The notes under the pieces were generated by a model that was not told the DNA's origin, did no database searches, and saw nothing but the letters and a program-made list of their open reading frames with translations. 40,014 nucleotides of DNA from a virus, in the IMG/VR virus record IMGVR_UViG_3300036766_000080, positions 1-40,014 of that record. The stretch is one strand, 5' to 3'. Positions 8,041 through 16,199 of this stretch are shown here, one piece after another. How positions within the stretch are numbered: the first letter of the stretch is position 1; every line of letters starts with the position of its first letter. The translations under genes and the position numbers were made by a program.

Positions 8041-9675
8041 ATGGCATACACAGGAACATCAATAGTAGATTACTTAAATAGCGTTGGACAAGCCAGCGAT
8101 TACAATAGTCGTGCAAAGTTGGCGGCTAAAAGTGGAATTTCTAATTATACGGGAACGGCGGCTCAAAACACACAGCTTTTGGGTATGTTAAATAAGCCTG
8201 CTCCAGCTCCAACAGTAGCTCCAAAAGTAACAACTCCTGCTCCTGTTACTACATTGCCGTTACCTACTACAAGACCTCCAGCGACTACAACCCCAGCACC
8301 GACAACTGCTCCTAAAACAACTACCACTCCTGCTCCATCAACAACTGCAAACCAAGGATATAGCACGATTCCAGGGGATTATGACCCTGTTACAGGAAAG
8401 TTAAAAGCTACTGCTACTCCTACAACTCCAGCACCGACTGCAACTCCGACAGCAACTGCCACTGCTCCTGACACTTCTGCTTATACAAAAGCGTATCAAG
8501 ACTATATAGATTCTCTGACTGCCAAATCCAGTGAAACTTCTGCGGCGAAAAAGAAATACTTAGACTTCATTGCAGAAAAAGACAAGTCTCTTGCTGATAT
8601 TGGAAATCAAAGAATTCCTCTGGGGTTCGTAACTGGTCAGCAAGCTTATGTAAGTAAAGTCGCACAGACTGAAGCTAACAGGCTTCAAGGAGATGTTGGA
8701 CTCGCTCAAGAAGCAGAACAATTTGCTGGCACGACTGGTCAGGCAAAATTTGATTATGCTAAAACTCTTTTGGATTCTAAAAATGCTGAATCTGCTCCTG
8801 TAAAACTTGGAGACAGTCTTTACCAAAAGCAGTCTGATGGAAGTTACAAGATGATTGCTGGTGATGAAGCAAAGACTTCTCTTCCTGCTTCAGCTCAAGA
8901 ATATGAATATGCTAAGAGCCAAGGATTCACGGGTTCATTTAATGATTACCAAAATGCTGATGCAAACCGAAAAGCCAAAGCTACTGGAAATGGAACTGGC
9001 GGTTTAACTCTTGCTCAAATAAATTCCACAGTAAATTCTATTGCTGGAGCATTTTATAATGAACCTATCGTAAAAAATTACAACACAGTTCAAGAAGGTT
9101 ATCAGACCATAAAATCAATAGGAGTCAATACGAAGTCTCCTGCTGATGATATTGCCTTCATCTATGCCTTCGCCAAGATTCAAGACCCTAATTCTGTAGT
9201 CCGAGAAGGTGAATATAATACGATTCAGAAATATGCTCAAACTTGGGCTGATAACTTCGGCTTCTTTGCCGCAAGAATCTTCAGTAATACAAACTTTTTG
9301 ACTGCTGATGCGAAGCAAAAGATGTTGAACACCCTGAAGCCTAAAGTAGATACCATCACGAATCAATATAAGCAGACTAGAGCTGAATATGATAGGCAGA
9401 TTCAAGATGCTTACGCTGGAAAATCAAGGACTATAACTGATTACACTGTGCCTGAATCTGCTCCTCCTGGAGGTGGCGGTGGTAGTGATTACACCATAAA
9501 AGCAGGTGATACCTTCTATAAACTAGCTCAAGGTATGGGCACGACAGTTCAAGCCCTGCAATCAGCTAATCCAGGAATCAATCCTAACCAGCTTCAAATC
9601 GGTCAGAAAATCAAGCTTCCAGGTGGAGGAAGCGGAGGTAATACTGATTCAATATTAAGCCAATACGGATTATAA
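8041..9675 (+). CDS. LysM-containing virion protein with Pro/Thr linker
   Basis: 544 residues. The region of about 45-150 is a very Pro/Thr/Ala-rich linker (TTTPAPTTAPKTTTTPAPS type). The region of about 155-470 is helical and polar. After a Pro-Gly5-Ser linker the last ~60 residues form a LysM domain (YTIKAGDTFYKLAQGMGTTV, ANPGINPNQLQIGQKIKLP), which binds peptidoglycan N-acetylglucosamine. Between the adaptor gene and the giant internal protein, it may be an internal virion or tail-tip protein that engages the cell wall during DNA entry. Five bases separate its stop from the next start. Confidence 0.8.
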   Translation: MAYTGTSIVDYLNSVGQASDYNSRAKLAAKSGISNYTGTAAQNTQLLGMLNKPAPAPTVAPKVTTPAPVTTLPLPTTRPPATTTPAPTTAPKTTTTPAPSTTANQGYSTIPGDYDPVTGKLKATATPTTPAPTATPTATATAPDTSAYTKAYQDYIDSLTAKSSETSAAKKKYLDFIAEKDKSLADIGNQRIPLGFVTGQQAYVSKVAQTEANRLQGDVGLAQEAEQFAGTTGQAKFDYAKTLLDSKNAESAPVKLGDSLYQKQSDGSYKMIAGDEAKTSLPASAQEYEYAKSQGFTGSFNDYQNADANRKAKATGNGTGGLTLAQINSTVNSIAGAFYNEPIVKNYNTVQEGYQTIKSIGVNTKSPADDIAFIYAFAKIQDPNSVVREGEYNTIQKYAQTWADNFGFFAARIFSNTNFLTADAKQKMLNTLKPKVDTITNQYKQTRAEYDRQIQDAYAGKSRTITDYTVPESAPPGGGGGSDYTIKAGDTFYKLAQGMGTTVQALQSANPGINPNQLQIGQKIKLPGGGSGGNTDSILSQYGL

Positions 9676-9679
9676 AACT

Positions 9680-12600
9680 ATGGAAACACAAGAAACAAGA
9701 GACAAATTAGCAAATGCCATCAAGGATTTGCAGTCTAAGGGCGATACTGCTTCTATTGATTCCCTTGTGGGAGCTTATAAAGCCAAGTATCAAACTCCAA
9801 AAGCACCTACTGTAAAAGGTGGGCTTGTTGGTGAGATATTTACTGGTAACACACAACGATTCGGTAAAACAATCGGTGAGTCTATTGCCGCACCTGAAAA
9901 TGCGGATAAGTATGCAGAGTCCTTAAAAAGCCATACTGACATTCAATCCAAGCTTATTAAGGCTATAAATGATAAAAAGAAATTAGGGCAAGACACCACA
10001 AAATTGATGGACGCTTTGACTAGCCACACTCAATCAACTCCAAAACTTGAAGATTTCACAGGTGAAGTAATCAATAAAACTGGCGGTCAAATTGCTGGAG
10101 AAGCCCTGGGAACAGGGGTAGAAATGCTTAGTGTAGGTGCATTAAAAGGTGTAAAAGGACTAGGTCTCGCAAGAGGTCTTGGAAAAACAGCTCAAGAAGC
10201 TAATGTTGCAAGAGAAGCATATAAAGCATCAACTCCATTGCAAAAACTTGGAACAGTCGCCAAAGATACTGCATTGAATGTGGCTCAAACTGCTCCGCTT
10301 GGATATGGACTTGATGTTTCTCAAAATCTCCAAGAAGGAAAAACTGGAGCAGAAGCATTTAAGCCTGGTCTCGGAACTGCTCTATCTATTGCAATTCCTG
10401 GAGGTATTGGTGTAGCAAAAGGATTAGGAATTGGATTAAAAGCCGCCGCCCCAAAATCTGCTTCTCTTTTGATAAATAGCTTGGTCAAACCTCTTCTTAA
10501 AGATTTCAGTTATGGCAAGAATCCTGGCAGAGCTGTAGCAGAAGAAGGAATTATTGCTAACAACTTAGATGAACTTGCTGACAAGATTAAGATTTCTAAG
10601 GAAAAAGTCGGAGAAGAAATCGGTGCAATAAATCAATCTTTGGAAGCAAAGAGACCTAAAACTCAAACATTAAAATTGTCTGATTCTTTGAAGCATATTG
10701 ATGAAGAAATCAAAAATGCCAAGCAAGCCCCAAGAACAAACAATGCTCTTATAAATCGTCTTGAAGATGTTAGGAAAGATTTGCTGGGAGTTCAGACTCT
10801 CCCTGATGGCACAGAGATTGCTACTAGAAATCTTGATAATGCCAGTTTCGGAGAAGCTTTTGATTTGAAGAGAATCGTAGGAGATATTACAAAATGGACT
10901 GGCAATGCTTCTGATGACAAGGTGGTCAACAAGACTCTCAAGAGAATCTATGGAGACATAAAGACTAAGATGAACGCTACGGCTGACCTTATAAGCCCTC
11001 AAGAGGGTGCTCGTTTGAAGAAACTGAACGAGAAATACGCTGACCTGACTTCTGCTGAAATTGCTACTAAATATAGGGATAAAATTGAAGCTAGGCAAGA
11101 TGTCTTATCGCTTAAATCTCACCTTGGAGCGGCGACTGCTGTCATCTCTGCCATCGCTTCAGGAGGAGCTACTGTGCCTGTCATTTTGGCAGGTCTAGGA
11201 GGTGCTATGGCTGATAAGGTCTTGGGTTCTACTGCTTTCAAAACCCGTGTTGCGGCGTGGCTTGCAGGGGCTTCCAAACCTATGGTTCAAACTCTGCTTG
11301 AAAAGAATCCTGCCATCAGAAACGCTTTGTATAAGCTGATTCAGAAAGAGAATCTAGTAGTAGACGATGCAGTTAGAGAATATATAAAAAATCCTAAAAT
11401 TGGGCTTTCTATTGAAGAAGTTGGAAAGAACCAGCCTCCGTCTTTAACTAAGGGAGCTATCCCTAAAATAGCGGAGAATGTAAACAAGCCGACTGCTCTG
11501 AATAAAATAGCAACAGAACTTAAACAAACAGGTAGTGAAAAACCAGACATCAAACTAAAGCGAGATGTTCAGGTAACTACGCTGTCTGGTGAAAAAGTAA
11601 CGATTCCTGAAGATGAAGTATTGACTGCTTATGAAAAGGGTGGTAAGACACTTCTTAAAGATGGTAGAGAATATATAGTATCTAAAAATCAATATGAAAA
11701 TATTAAAAATAACTCTATTAAAAATGAAGCTAAAGACTTTGCCCCTGAATTAAAAGGGACAGAGGAGACTATAATGGGAAGTAAAAGTGGAAAGATTGGT
11801 GAGGTTGTAAGTGGAAAAGATATTATAGGGACAAGGCCACCTAAATACTCCCAATACCAACTGCCTGATGGCAAGAACTACAAAGAGATATTGATTAAAG
11901 CACCGAGAAGTAAAGATTTCAGTCCCAAAAAAGCAAGTGAAATAACTAAAAAAGCATTCGCTGATTTTGATGCTGGGAAAATTACGAAAGCAGAAAGAGA
12001 CAGACTACTTGAAAGCACCAACAAATATACTGACGATAGTCGCTTCCAGTCGTCTCATTGGGATGAAAAAGGTGTCATCTCCCACCTTCGCATAAACGAA
12101 AGAACCTATAAAGGCAAGAAGGTTGCTTTTATAGAAGAATTACAGAGTGATTGGGCGAGGGAGGGAAGGAGTAAAGGTTTTCAAACAACAGAACTTCCAA
12201 AGGGAACGAAAGAGTTTAAGAATGGTGATGTTTACTCAATAAAACTACCAGATGAGGATTTTCAATTCAATGGAAAGACACGAGAGGAAGCGATAGCAAA
12301 TATGATGAAAGAAAGAAATCGTGATGCTATCCCCAACAACCCCCTTCTCAAAAACTGGACAGAACTCTCTATCAAACGAGCCTTAAAAGACGCAGTAGAC
12401 TCTGACGCTGAATATTTTGCTTGGATAAATGGAGAACAAACAAGTGCTAGATATAATTTGGCTAAACAGGTTGATAAAGTTGTCTGGGGTAAAAATAGCT
12501 ATACCGAAATGAAAGAAATAAGTATCAGACCAAATCAAGGTGGATATATTGAATTAAAAGTTGAACCAAATGGAAATGTTTATAGTTCATCTAATGGAGA

Positions 12601-13282
12601 TTTTAAAGGTAAAAAACTAGACGAAGTTCTCGGCAAAGGATTAGCTGACAAAGTAATGTCTGGAGAAAAAGGTTCTCTATCAGGCGAAGGTCTTAAATTC
12701 GGCGGTGAATGGGCTAACAACCTCTATGACAAACAAGTAGGAAATATCGTATCTGACTTAACAGGGGCGAAAGTAGAGAAGCTAGATATGGGATTACCAA
12801 TAGAGAAAAAGGTAAATAGTGAAGGCTTCCGTATTCCTGGCGAGGGGTATCGTGGTTCTGCTTTAATGATGGATAAACCAGAAGTCTATCAAAAACTTAA
12901 AGTTGGAATGGAAATTTCTGGCAATGATGCCAAGGATTGGATAGTTACAGACATTCTTGGAAACGGAGAATTTAAGGCTGTAGAAAAGAATGTTCTTACT
13001 GATAGTGTATATTTTGAACCTCAAAGTAAAGGTGGGGCAAGAATAGAACGAGATTATGAAAATATGCAGGAGGCGTTAGATAAGTTACCAGAAAATTATA
13101 AGAAAACCTTCAACATCTTCCCAAAGAAAACTATTCAGCAGGGTATAAAAATAACACCAGAGATTCGTGCTAAAATTAGGGGTGAAGCACCTATATTAAA
13201 GAAATCTAGTGAAACTTCTCTCTATGCACCAACCGCATTGAACAAGAAAAAATTAGAAGATAAGCCTAAAAAACTAAAATGA
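9680..13282 (+). CDS. 1200-residue internal virion / large polyvalent protein
   Basis: The largest gene. Residues 1-~270 contain Gly/Ala-rich helices with possible membrane-active segments (GTALSIAIPGGIGVAKGLGI); about 280-480 are charged helices; about 480-530 are a second Ala/Gly-rich hydrophobic stretch. The region of about 750-1010 resembles the phage polyvalent-protein-associated domains: SSHWDEKGVISHLRINERTY, FIEELQSDWAREGRSKGF, WTELSIKRALKDA and FAWINGEQTSARYNLAKQV. Such multidomain proteins are thought to be packaged and injected with the DNA. The size and the position after the LysM protein fit a podovirus internal core or ejection protein. The precise activity is unknown. Confidence 0.75.
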   Translation: METQETRDKLANAIKDLQSKGDTASIDSLVGAYKAKYQTPKAPTVKGGLVGEIFTGNTQRFGKTIGESIAAPENADKYAESLKSHTDIQSKLIKAINDKKKLGQDTTKLMDALTSHTQSTPKLEDFTGEVINKTGGQIAGEALGTGVEMLSVGALKGVKGLGLARGLGKTAQEANVAREAYKASTPLQKLGTVAKDTALNVAQTAPLGYGLDVSQNLQEGKTGAEAFKPGLGTALSIAIPGGIGVAKGLGIGLKAAAPKSASLLINSLVKPLLKDFSYGKNPGRAVAEEGIIANNLDELADKIKISKEKVGEEIGAINQSLEAKRPKTQTLKLSDSLKHIDEEIKNAKQAPRTNNALINRLEDVRKDLLGVQTLPDGTEIATRNLDNASFGEAFDLKRIVGDITKWTGNASDDKVVNKTLKRIYGDIKTKMNATADLISPQEGARLKKLNEKYADLTSAEIATKYRDKIEARQDVLSLKSHLGAATAVISAIASGGATVPVILAGLGGAMADKVLGSTAFKTRVAAWLAGASKPMVQTLLEKNPAIRNALYKLIQKENLVVDDAVREYIKNPKIGLSIEEVGKNQPPSLTKGAIPKIAENVNKPTALNKIATELKQTGSEKPDIKLKRDVQVTTLSGEKVTIPEDEVLTAYEKGGKTLLKDGREYIVSKNQYENIKNNSIKNEAKDFAPELKGTEETIMGSKSGKIGEVVSGKDIIGTRPPKYSQYQLPDGKNYKEILIKAPRSKDFSPKKASEITKKAFADFDAGKITKAERDRLLESTNKYTDDSRFQSSHWDEKGVISHLRINERTYKGKKVAFIEELQSDWAREGRSKGFQTTELPKGTKEFKNGDVYSIKLPDEDFQFNGKTREEAIANMMKERNRDAIPNNPLLKNWTELSIKRALKDAVDSDAEYFAWINGEQTSARYNLAKQVDKVVWGKNSYTEMKEISIRPNQGGYIELKVEPNGNVYSSSNGDFKGKKLDEVLGKGLADKVMSGEKGSLSGEGLKFGGEWANNLYDKQVGNIVSDLTGAKVEKLDMGLPIEKKVNSEGFRIPGEGYRGSALMMDKPEVYQKLKVGMEISGNDAKDWIVTDILGNGEFKAVEKNVLTDSVYFEPQSKGGARIERDYENMQEALDKLPENYKKTFNIFPKKTIQQGIKITPEIRAKIRGEAPILKKSSETSLYAPTALNKKKLEDKPKKLK

Positions 13283-13293
13283 ATACACAAAAA

Positions 13294-13644
13294 TCATTGC
13301 CAATAATTAGGGTGAGTATCACGAAGATGATGACACGCCTTACAAAGCGTTATCAAGTTTTTCATTCTATGGTCAGTTTTAATCTGATTTATATGATGAA
13401 CTTCCGCCATGTATTTACCAGAGACATCTTTGTTGCATTTTTTGCACCTATAGTTATCCCGTTGCAAAACTTCCATACGAAATCCACCAAATCGTTTAAG
13501 GTTGTTAATTCTTATCTGGCTAAGACGAGTTCTTTTGCGGCATACTTCCAAATGCCTTTTACGGTATCTTTTGGCGTTTTTGTTAATTTTGTTCCGATTA
13601 TTTTCTCTCCAATTTCTATGGTATTCCAGTTCTTTTTTATTCAT
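13294..13644 (-). CDS. HNH endonuclease, the only gene on the minus strand
   Basis: 116 residues. A basic N-terminal helix (WRENNRNKINKNAKRYRKRH) is followed by the HNH domain: FRMEVLQRDNYRCKKCNKDV, EVHHINQ, KNLITLCKACHHLRD, with both Cys pairs and the catalytic His present. It fills the 379-base gap between the giant internal protein and the amidase, running against both. An overlapping plus-strand open frame is its shadow. It has its own -10 box on the minus strand, so it is expressed independently of the late operon. Confidence 0.88.
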   Translation of the reverse strand: MNKKELEYHRNWRENNRNKINKNAKRYRKRHLEVCRKRTRLSQIRINNLKRFGGFRMEVLQRDNYRCKKCNKDVSGKYMAEVHHINQIKTDHRMKNLITLCKACHHLRDTHPNYWQ

Positions 13645-13656
13645 AATTTAATTATA
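13645..13656 (-). promoter_or_regulatory. Minus-strand -10 box, TATAAT-N6-ATG, for the HNH gene
   Basis: On the minus strand TATAAT (plus 13651-13656) is followed by six bases and then the ATG whose first base is 13644. The expected transcription start therefore falls on or beside the start codon, implying a leaderless message. The bases just upstream (TGGTG) repeat those of the promoter at 24304-24332. Confidence 0.65.
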
Positions 13657-13661
13657 CACCA

Positions 13662-14267
13662 ATGGTAATAAATATTCCAAAGTTTTTGATTTTGCATCAC
13701 GAAGCTCCTTCTGTTGCAATTCAGGACAACGCTAAACGCTTCAAAATAGTAGATAGCTACCACAAATCACTTGGCTGGGGTGGGTGTGGTTATCAGTATT
13801 TCATTGAGAGAGATGGTCAAATTATTCAAGCTCGCCAAGACAATGAAGATGGTGCTCATACTAAGACCAAGAACACCACAAGTATAGGCATTTGTCTAGC
13901 AGGAAATATGGATATTCAACCTATCTCTGAATCTCAATTAAAGTCTCTTAAAATGCTTATCCAGCAGAAAATGAAGCAATACCTCATCTTCCCATCTAAT
14001 GTCGTAGGACACCGCTTCTTTGCCACCTACAGCCTCGCTAAAGAGGGGGCTCAAGGTAAGAATATAACTCAATGGAAGACATGGGATAACACCCAGCCAT
14101 ACAAGTCATGTCCTGGGTCTAAATTAACTGATGTGTGGATAACTGATTTGACGAAAGAAGAAGTTGTGGTGAATAATGATAAGTGTGGTCAAGAAAAGAC
14201 TGAAATTCAGACTTTGAAAGGAACGATTGCCACTTTAACAAACTACTTAAAATCACTTATCAAATGA
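13662..14267 (+). CDS. N-acetylmuramoyl-L-alanine amidase endolysin (Amidase_2)
   Basis: 201 residues. The Amidase_2/PGRP fold shows a zinc-binding LILHHEAPS strand (His 12/13), the YQYFIERDGQIIQAR strands, a GAHTK segment with a second zinc His, SIGICLAGN, and a C-terminal Cys ligand in YKSCPGSKL. The enzyme cleaves the bond between N-acetylmuramic acid and L-alanine in peptidoglycan. There is no signal peptide, so release through the holin is expected. The start is only 18 bases from the divergent HNH start, and the end overlaps the next gene as ATGA. Confidence 0.93.
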   Translation: MVINIPKFLILHHEAPSVAIQDNAKRFKIVDSYHKSLGWGGCGYQYFIERDGQIIQARQDNEDGAHTKTKNTTSIGICLAGNMDIQPISESQLKSLKMLIQQKMKQYLIFPSNVVGHRFFATYSLAKEGAQGKNITQWKTWDNTQPYKSCPGSKLTDVWITDLTKEEVVVNNDKCGQEKTEIQTLKGTIATLTNYLKSLIK

Positions 14268-14437
14268 ATTACATACCAGAGACCGTATCTGAAGCCAAGC
14301 ACCACTTGGCTATTTGCACTATGCGAAGAATCGGTCATCAGGATAAATGCCCTGTTTGCACTAAATCCAAATATCTAATTGACTGCGAAAATTTAGAAGA
14401 AATATCCACACCTCCTATAGACTTGCCATCTGAATAG
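14264..14437 (+). CDS. Small protein with CPVC motif
   Basis: 57 residues, beginning MNYIPETVSEAKHHL, with Cys at 18 and a CPVC knuckle near 29-32 plus a further Cys. A zinc-knuckle role is possible but unproven. It is coupled to the amidase gene by an ATGA overlap and ends just before the structured leader of the next genes. Confidence 0.6.
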   Translation: MNYIPETVSEAKHHLAICTMRRIGHQDKCPVCTKSKYLIDCENLEEISTPPIDLPSE

Positions 14438-14558
14438 GATATAATTAAGACAGCCTGGGAGGGTCGGCGAGACCCAAAAGGAAAACCCCATAAGGGGTTT
14501 GGACGGATAACATCTTTCCAAACATCAGAAGGATTATAAATTAACTAAAAATTTAATT
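14438..14558 (+). promoter_or_regulatory. Structured leader with possible mutually exclusive hairpins
   Basis: A TATAAT at 14440-14445 (no convincing -35) precedes a ~105-base leader. Hairpin 1 is GGGTC/GACCC (14461-14465 with 14471-14475). Hairpin 2 is AAACCCC/GGGGTTT (14483-14489 with 14494-14500, loop ATAA). Hairpin 3 is TTTGGA/TCCAAA (14498-14503 with 14517-14522) and shares TTT with hairpin 2, so the two cannot form together. That arrangement resembles a cis-acting switch upstream of the lysis genes, though no known riboswitch class is recognised. Confidence 0.5.
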
Positions 14559-14702
14559 ATGGCAAAAAAAAAAGAGGTTAATTGTGGAAACTGTGGTCAG
14601 AAAACTAGCGACTTCAGACAAGAAATCGTAAAGCCTGAACACGAAGAGCAGAAGCCTTATGAAAGGAATGTTGGAAATGATTGTTGTCCTGAAGAGGAAT
14701 AG
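14559..14702 (+). CDS. Tiny Cys-rich zinc-ribbon-like protein
   Basis: 47 residues, MAKKKEVNCGNCGQKTSDF then a charged stretch and a DCCPEEE end. The CGNCG pair and late CC could bind zinc. It follows the structured leader and is 25 bases before the holin-like gene. The codon pattern and clean stop support it, but function is unknown. Confidence 0.6.
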   Translation: MAKKKEVNCGNCGQKTSDFRQEIVKPEHEEQKPYERNVGNDCCPEEE

Positions 14703-14727
14703 CATTTATTAAATAACCAAAAAAACA

Positions 14728-14910
14728 ATGAATACAATAAAAACAATAATTTCGTCCAGGACAGCTTGGACGATTGTCCTCATGTTTGCTGTATCGGGTA
14801 TTGAAGGAATCAGAGAGCCTTTAGGAGCGGTTTACGAACCTCTCATGGCAGTCCTCTCGGCTTTGGCAATTTATTTCAAATTGAACCCAAGTCAACGCTA
14901 CAGTAAATAA
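14728..14910 (+). CDS. Holin-like small membrane protein
   Basis: 60 residues with two hydrophobic stretches (about 13-25, AWTIVLMFAVSGI, and about 37-50, PLMAVLSALAIYF) joined by a short turn, and a positively charged tail. Size, topology and place between amidase and transglycosylase fit a holin that opens the inner membrane for the endolysin. No family signature is certain. Confidence 0.65.
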   Translation: MNTIKTIISSRTAWTIVLMFAVSGIEGIREPLGAVYEPLMAVLSALAIYFKLNPSQRYSK

Positions 14911-14913
14911 TCT

Positions 14914-15300
14914 ATGATAAATTTAATAACTATCGGGGCTTTAATCGCCTCTATTTCATCGTCTGGGCTTGAGATTTCAGCTATGACCCAGCCAGAAATA
15001 CAAGTGATTTCTGTTGATTTATTGATTAAACAGAAAGCTAAAGAATATGGATTGGATTATGCTACATTAGATAAAATTGTTTCGTGTGAGAGTCAATACA
15101 ATATAAACGCTATAGGAAGAAAAGCTAAAGTTGGTGTGGATATGGGTCTCCTTCAAGTGAATACTCATTACCACACAGAAAGGGCTAAAAGTCTAGGATA
15201 TGATTTGAATATCCCAGAACAGAGTTTTGAATATGGATTAAAACTAATGAAATCTGGGGGCTTAGGAGCATGGTCATCATCGGAGTCATGCTGGGGTTAA
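14914..15300 (+). CDS. Lytic transglycosylase (SLT-type), secreted
   Basis: 128 residues. A hydrophobic N-terminus (about 1-24) looks like a signal sequence. The SLT core follows: KIVSCESQYNINAIG with catalytic Glu 59, then DMGLLQVN, and GLGAWSSSESCWG at the end. The pair of Cys (58 and near the C-terminus) may form a disulfide, in keeping with export. The enzyme cleaves the MurNAc-GlcNAc bond. It starts three bases after the holin-like gene. It could instead act at DNA entry, but the lysis setting is favoured. Confidence 0.85.
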   Translation: MINLITIGALIASISSSGLEISAMTQPEIQVISVDLLIKQKAKEYGLDYATLDKIVSCESQYNINAIGRKAKVGVDMGLLQVNTHYHTERAKSLGYDLNIPEQSFEYGLKLMKSGGLGAWSSSESCWG

Positions 15301-15305
15301 AACTA

Positions 15306-15335
15306 TTGTCTAAAGGTCTAATATAGTGGTATAAT
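15306..15335 (+). promoter_or_regulatory. Promoter of the PD-(D/E)xK gene, leaderless type
   Basis: TTGTCT (15306-15311), an 18-base spacer and TATAAT (15330-15335), followed by six bases and the ATG at 15342. It starts five bases after the end of the transglycosylase, so the next gene is an independent unit. Confidence 0.7.
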
Positions 15336-15341
15336 GACCTT

Positions 15342-15773
15342 ATGACGAAGATATGTATTCATTGTAATAAGGAATTTACTACTAATCAGCCTGGTCAAAA
15401 ATTGTGTTCAATTAAATGTAGAAAGGGTATCTATTCAATGAGGGGGCATTTCAAGGATATTCCTGCTCCGACAGTAGGTTCAATTTCTGAATTAAGGATT
15501 GCTGTGGATTTATTGAAAACAGGTCATTCTGTCTTCAGGTCTTTAAGTTCGGCTTGTTTCTGTGATTTAGTTGCTATTAAAGACGGTAAAACAAGGTTTT
15601 TAGAAGCCAGAACAGGCTACCTGAATTACAGTAAACAGATAGTTTTTCCTAAAATAATACATTCAAAAAACGGTTTTCCAACTGAATATGCAGTCTATTG
15701 TTCTGAAGAAGATAAAGTTTATTATATTCCAATAACCGAAGAAGATATTAAAAAATATAATAAAAGAAAGTAA
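15342..15773 (+). CDS. PD-(D/E)xK nuclease-like protein with N-terminal zinc finger
   Basis: 143 residues. Residues 5-26 form a C-x2-C...C-x3-C finger (CIHC, LCSIKC). The rest has the PD-(D/E)xK layout: helix GSISELRIAVDLLKTG with Glu 50, FCDLVAIKDGK with Asp 75, and RFLEARTG with Glu 88 and Arg 90 replacing the usual Lys. Stand-alone proteins of this kind act as homing-type endonucleases or Holliday-junction-like nucleases. Its private promoter and the following terminator mark it as a separate, possibly mobile, unit. Confidence 0.7.
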   Translation: MTKICIHCNKEFTTNQPGQKLCSIKCRKGIYSMRGHFKDIPAPTVGSISELRIAVDLLKTGHSVFRSLSSACFCDLVAIKDGKTRFLEARTGYLNYSKQIVFPKIIHSKNGFPTEYAVYCSEEDKVYYIPITEEDIKKYNKRK

Positions 15774-15899
15774 GAAAGGCGTTCCTGAAAAGGCTGTAAG
15801 ACCTAAAACATTACAAGCAAACATTGCCGTGTCGGCGTGTAGTGAGGCTAGGGACGCTCTGGTTGGTATTACTGGTTAGCTATCCCAATGCAGGAGGGG
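15774..15899 (+). ncRNA. Non-coding stretch, possible structured 3' UTR or small RNA
   Basis: No convincing reading frame is present. Local hairpins can be drawn: GC-TGTAA/TTACA-GC around 15793-15819 and GCCG/CGGC around 15826-15836, plus weak pairing of GCTA/TAGC around 15847-15881. It ends directly in a strong terminator. It could be the 3' untranslated end of the nuclease message or a processed RNA; the sequence does not match tRNA or another class I know. Confidence 0.3.
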
Positions 15900-15928
15900 G
15901 ACGGGCATCAAGCCCGTCTTTTTCTTTT
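15900..15928 (+). terminator. Rho-independent terminator
   Basis: The stem GACGGGC/GCCCGTC (7 bp, loop ATCAA) is followed by TTTTTCTTTT. It closes the lysis and PD-(D/E)xK transcription units. Confidence 0.9.
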
Positions 15929-16008
15929 GTATGATAGGATTTAATGGGTGGCAGTTTAATATTTTCCTGCTACCCACCGACCAACAAAGCCCCTGCATCA
16001 CTTCAACT
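15929..16008 (+). other. Intergenic spacer with one hairpin
   Basis: No gene is supported. A hairpin with near-perfect arms GGGTGGCAG and CTGCTACCC (one G-T pair) lies at about 15945-15977 and has no T-tract. The stretch CCCCTGCAT (about 15990-15998) could pair with ATGCAGG upstream of the preceding terminator. Confidence 0.4.
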
Positions 16009-16033
16009 CCCCCTTTTTAAGGGGTTTTGTTTT
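16009..16033 (+). terminator. Rho-independent terminator
   Basis: The stem CCCCTT/AAGGGG with a TTT loop is followed by TTTTGTTTT. It is the second of three plus-strand terminators within 300 bases. Confidence 0.75.
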
Positions 16034-16044
16034 AGGTGGTATAA

Positions 16045-16158
16045 TGAATCAAAACCTGCACACAATGGACGGAATAATCACCCTCGGAATCCTTGCCTTA
16101 ATATTTTTAGTAATGACTTACTTAAAATCAAGAGACAAGAAAAGACCCCCTGAATGAC
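16045..16158 (+). CDS. Tiny single-span membrane protein
   Basis: 37 residues from the ATG at 16045, or 30 residues from the in-frame ATG at 16066 (MDGIITLGILALIFLVMTYL, then a Lys/Arg-rich tail). The TATAAT box at 16040-16045 overlaps the first ATG, so the second ATG, about 14 bases after the expected transcript start, is the likelier start. One membrane span and a cytoplasmic basic end are predicted. Its stop lies in the loop of its own terminator. It is a self-contained one-gene unit of unknown function. Confidence 0.6.
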
Positions 16159-16174
16159 AGGGGGTTTCTTTTTA
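16146..16174 (+). terminator. Rho-independent terminator overlapping the end of the tiny membrane gene
   Basis: The stem CCCCCTG/CAGGGGG (16147-16153 with 16159-16165) has the loop AATGA and is followed by TTTCTTTTT. The TGA stop of the preceding gene is inside the loop. Confidence 0.88.
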
Positions 16175-16199
16175 TCAATCTATTTGCTAGAGTATCTTT

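Noticed and set aside
13279-13668. 129-codon plus-strand open frame after the giant gene
   Set aside because: It is the exact antisense of a clear HNH gene with intact Cys/His motifs, so it is a shadow.
15944-16153. 69-codon plus-strand open frame
   Set aside because: It runs through a terminator, a promoter and a better-supported small membrane gene in another frame.
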